Source of the DNA: an uncultured Shinella sp.
GTDB lineage: Bacteria; Pseudomonadota; Alphaproteobacteria; Rhizobiales; Rhizobiaceae
Direction of reading: 5' to 3'
Assembly: GCA_946886325.1 (NCBI GenBank)
Contig: CAMPIK010000112.1
Location: forward strand, 1-7,221
Length of the DNA: 7,221 nt
Part shown: positions 5,157-7,221 of the stretch, piece by piece
Layout of the letters: each line of letters starts with the position of its first letter
Position numbering within the stretch: the stretch's first letter is position 1
Made by a program: the position numbers and the translations under genes
Notes under the pieces: generated by a model
Seen by the model: only the letters and a program-made list of their open reading frames with translations
Database searches by the model: none
Told to the model about the DNA's origin: nothing

Positions 5157-7067
5157 TTGGACCACGCGACCCCTCTTATCACCACCATCGTCGCGGGTCT
5201 TGTGCTCGCCTTTGTCGCGGGTCTCATCGCCCATCGTCTTCGCCTCCCCCCCATTGCCGGTTATCTGCTCGCAGGCGTCCTGATCGGCCCCTTCACGCCC
5301 GGCTATGTCGCCGACCAGAAGCTCGCCACGGAACTTGCCGAGATCGGCGTCATCCTGCTGATGTTCGGCGTCGGCCTGCATTTTTCGCTGAAGGACCTGC
5401 TGTCGGTCCGCTCCATCGCCATTCCTGGTGCAATCGGCCAGATCGCCGTCGCGACGCTCTTCGGCATGCTGTTGGCGCTCGCGCTCGGCTGGCCGCCCGG
5501 CACCGGATTCGTCTTCGGCCTCTCGCTTTCGGTCGCAAGTACCGTGGTTCTGCTGCGTGCGCTGCAGGAGCGGCGCATGGTGGAAACCGAGAAGGGGCGC
5601 ATCGCGGTCGGCTGGCTGATCGTCGAAGACCTCGTCATGGTCCTGACGCTGGTTCTGCTGCCGCCGCTGGCCGGCATGCTGGGCGGCACGGCGGAGGTGG
5701 CGGATGCCGATCCCGCGCTGACGCAGGCGCTTGGCATCGGCGCGGTCTGGACGGCGCTCGGCGTCACGGCGCTCAAGGTGACGGCCTTCGTCGCGCTGAT
5801 GCTGATCGTCGGCCGCAAGGTCATCCCCTGGGTGCTGCATTATGTGGCGCACACCGGCTCGCGTGAGCTCTTCCGGCTTGCCGTCCTCGCCATCGCGCTC
5901 GGCGTCGCCTATGGCGCGACACATCTCTTCGGGGTCTCCTTCGCGCTTGGCGCCTTCTTCGCGGGCATGGTGCTTGCCGAATCGCAGCTCAGCCAGCAGG
6001 CGGCGCGCGAGACGCTGCCGCTGCGCGATGCATTCGCCGTTCTGTTCTTCGTCTCCGTCGGCATGCTTTTCGATCCGATCGTGCTCTTCGAGCATCCCCT
6101 GCCGATCATCGCGACCTTCCTGACGATCGTGCTCGTCAAGGCCGCCGTCGCCTATCTGATCGTGATCGGCTTCGGTTATCCGCGCACGGTCGCGATGACG
6201 ATTGCCGCGAGCCTTGCCCAGATCGGTGAGTTCTCCTTCATCCTGATCGTGCTCGGCGTCGATCTCAATCTGCTTCCCGAGATAGCGCAGGACTTCGTCG
6301 TCGCCGGCGCCCTGCTCTCCATTCTCGTCAATCCGCTGCTCTTCCTCGCCGTGGATCGCTACGCCGCCCGCATCGAGCGGGAAAAGGAAAAGGCCAAGGA
6401 GCCAGTCGCCGCCGAACCGGTCGCGGCAACGGCGGAAAGCGCCGACATACCGAAGGAAGAGGCGCCGCAGGAGGACGAGACGGACGATCGCAAGACGACC
6501 ACGCTCTCCAGCCACGCCATTCTGGTCGGCTTCGGCCGCGTCGGATCGCGCATCGGGGAGACGCTGCTGGCACGCGGCGTGCCGCTGATCGTGATCGAGG
6601 AACGGTCCGAAGCAACCGATGCGCTGCGCGAACGGGGCGTCGAGGTGATCTCGGACATGGCCGGAAACCGGGGCATTCTCGATCTCGCCAATGTCAGCGG
6701 CGCCCGCTGGTTCATCTCCGCCATCCCGGATGCCTTCGAGGCCGGCACACTCATCGAGCAGGCGCGGAGCGCCAACCCCAAGCTCGAGATCATCGCGCGC
6801 GCCCATTCCGACGCAGAGGTCGACCATCTGGCGCAGCTTGGCGCCGACCGGATCCTGATGGGCGAGGAAGAGATTGCCCGCGGCATGTCGGGACACGTGC
6901 TCGACGACCTCGATGCGCCTGCCGCGACGGTTGTTGCCGAAGCCGCCGCCGATCCGCTGGAGCCGCAGCCGAATGTTGATTTCGGCGGCGCGGATCCGGC
7001 ACCGGAAGCGGATGCGGCGCAGGACTTGCCGGCCGGAACGCCCGAGGGCGGCGACAAGCCGGCTTGA
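5157..7067 (+). CDS. ybaL: YbaL-type CPA2 monovalent cation:proton antiporter with TrkA-N (RCK) domain
   Basis: Inner-membrane antiporter of the KefB/KefC/YbaL group, expected to exchange K+ or Na+ for H+ under nucleotide control. Residues 1-400 form a 12-13 segment Na+/H+ exchanger domain closely matching E. coli YbaL (GYLLAGVLIGPFTPG, VILLMFGVGLHFSLKDLL, GLSLSVASTVVLLRAL, LIVEDLVMVLTLVLLP with E157-D158, VSFALGAFFAGMVL, LPLRDAFAVLFFVSVGMLFDP, ASLAQIGEFSFIL). A charged linker (about 402-452) leads to a Rossmann TrkA-N domain from H453, with G458-x-G460-x-x-G463 and E481 at the end of strand two, as expected for NAD(H) or adenine nucleotide binding. At 636 residues it is longer than E. coli YbaL (about 558). 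The excess is in the Ala/Glu-rich linker and an acidic Ala/Pro tail from about 585. The TTG start is supported by GGAGG and N-terminal similarity. The exact transported ion is not determined by the sequence. Confidence 0.95.
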   Translation: MDHATPLITTIVAGLVLAFVAGLIAHRLRLPPIAGYLLAGVLIGPFTPGYVADQKLATELAEIGVILLMFGVGLHFSLKDLLSVRSIAIPGAIGQIAVATLFGMLLALALGWPPGTGFVFGLSLSVASTVVLLRALQERRMVETEKGRIAVGWLIVEDLVMVLTLVLLPPLAGMLGGTAEVADADPALTQALGIGAVWTALGVTALKVTAFVALMLIVGRKVIPWVLHYVAHTGSRELFRLAVLAIALGVAYGATHLFGVSFALGAFFAGMVLAESQLSQQAARETLPLRDAFAVLFFVSVGMLFDPIVLFEHPLPIIATFLTIVLVKAAVAYLIVIGFGYPRTVAMTIAASLAQIGEFSFILIVLGVDLNLLPEIAQDFVVAGALLSILVNPLLFLAVDRYAARIEREKEKAKEPVAAEPVAATAESADIPKEEAPQEDETDDRKTTTLSSHAILVGFGRVGSRIGETLLARGVPLIVIEERSEATDALRERGVEVISDMAGNRGILDLANVSGARWFISAIPDAFEAGTLIEQARSANPKLEIIARAHSDAEVDHLAQLGADRILMGEEEIARGMSGHVLDDLDAPAATVVAEAAADPLEPQPNVDFGGADPAPEADAAQDLPAGTPEGGDKPA

Positions 7068-7076
7068 TCGCCGACT

Positions 7077-7100
7077 GGCCGGGGCAACTGCCCCGCCTGG
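7077..7100 (+). terminator. Short GC hairpin after ybaL
   Basis: GGGGC-AACT-GCCCC lies about 12 bases after the ybaL stop, with flanking GGC/GCC partly extending the stem. There is no T tract, so it is only a possible terminator or transcript-end stabiliser. Confidence 0.3.
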
Positions 7101-7151
7101 CAGAATCGAAATTGCTTCGGCGTTGGATAGTGCGGCAGAAACAATAGCTAG

Positions 7152-7187
7152 CGCATTTCCGGTGATTCGGATTTCACCGGAAATGCG
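7152..7187. repeat. Perfect 14-bp-stem palindrome, REP-like intergenic repeat
   Basis: CGCATTTCCGGTGA (7152-7165) is perfectly complementary to TCACCGGAAATGCG (7174-7187) across an 8-base loop TTCGGATT, with a further G-T pair outside. It lies 84 bases after ybaL and lacks a T tract on either side. The CGCATTTCC...GGAAATGCG form resembles dispersed palindromic elements seen between genes in rhizobial genomes; it may also end ybaL transcription. Confidence 0.6.
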
Positions 7188-7221
7188 TTACGCGAGCGAT
7201 CCTGCTTCACGGGCCTTTTCC

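Noticed and set aside
4022..5254. 410-codon minus-strand frame opposite dps and the 115-residue gene
   Set aside because: It spans three plus-strand features and their promoters and shows no family features; Dps ligands on the plus strand are decisive.
5118..6896. 592-codon open frame antisense to ybaL
   Set aside because: It is rich in Arg, His, Asp, Glu and Gln, as expected from the complement of a high-GC membrane-protein gene, with no recognisable domain, while the opposite strand is a clear YbaL.

Overview
The window looks like chromosomal DNA from a high-GC alphaproteobacterium of the Rhizobiales, most likely a Rhizobiaceae member (Rhizobium, Agrobacterium, Ensifer or Shinella type). 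The reasons are the codon composition, a Crp-family regulator divergent from a DUF6894 protein, GGAAC-type promoter elements like those of the alphaproteobacterial general stress response, and an rlpA-dacC pair. No mobile element, phage gene or CRISPR array is visible, and gene density and composition suggest ordinary core or near-core chromosome. The genus is an inference.

Layout. Positions 1-2132 hold a leftward cell-wall pair: rlpA (septal-ring lytic transglycosylase-like lipoprotein) followed after a short gap by a D-Ala-D-Ala carboxypeptidase of the PBP5 family that runs off the left edge. Positions 2133-2606 are gene-free and hold a candidate rlpA promoter, a CtrA-like motif and a small inverted repeat. 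A tRNA-Ser(UGA) gene lies at 2607-2696 (minus). A Crp/Fnr-family regulator (minus, TTG start) occupies 2853-3572 and is divergent from a 77-residue DUF6894 protein (plus, 3722-3955). It is followed by dps (4052-4561), an unnamed 115-residue protein with a His/Cys-rich motif (4646-4993), and a YbaL-type CPA2 cation:proton antiporter (5157-7067, TTG start). The right edge holds a strong 14-bp-stem palindrome that resembles a dispersed intergenic repeat.

How the genes may work together. The left half is peptidoglycan remodelling. RlpA keeps a Glu/His/Asp set with the spacing of the active Pseudomonas enzyme, while the carboxypeptidase has replaced the Ser of its SxN motif by Phe and the Lys of its KTG motif by Ala. 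The right half reads as a stress-physiology cluster: iron/DNA protection (Dps), a possible small metal-binding protein, and a nucleotide-gated cation/H+ antiporter. Matching GGAAC-N18-TT elements precede both the DUF6894 gene and dps, which suggests shared control by an EcfG/RpoE2-type sigma factor. ybaL has its own sigma70-like promoter overlapped by an operator-like palindrome.

Nothing here is clearly a new system. The observations most worth following are the altered active-site motifs of the carboxypeptidase, the unnamed gene beside dps, and the palindrome over the ybaL promoter.
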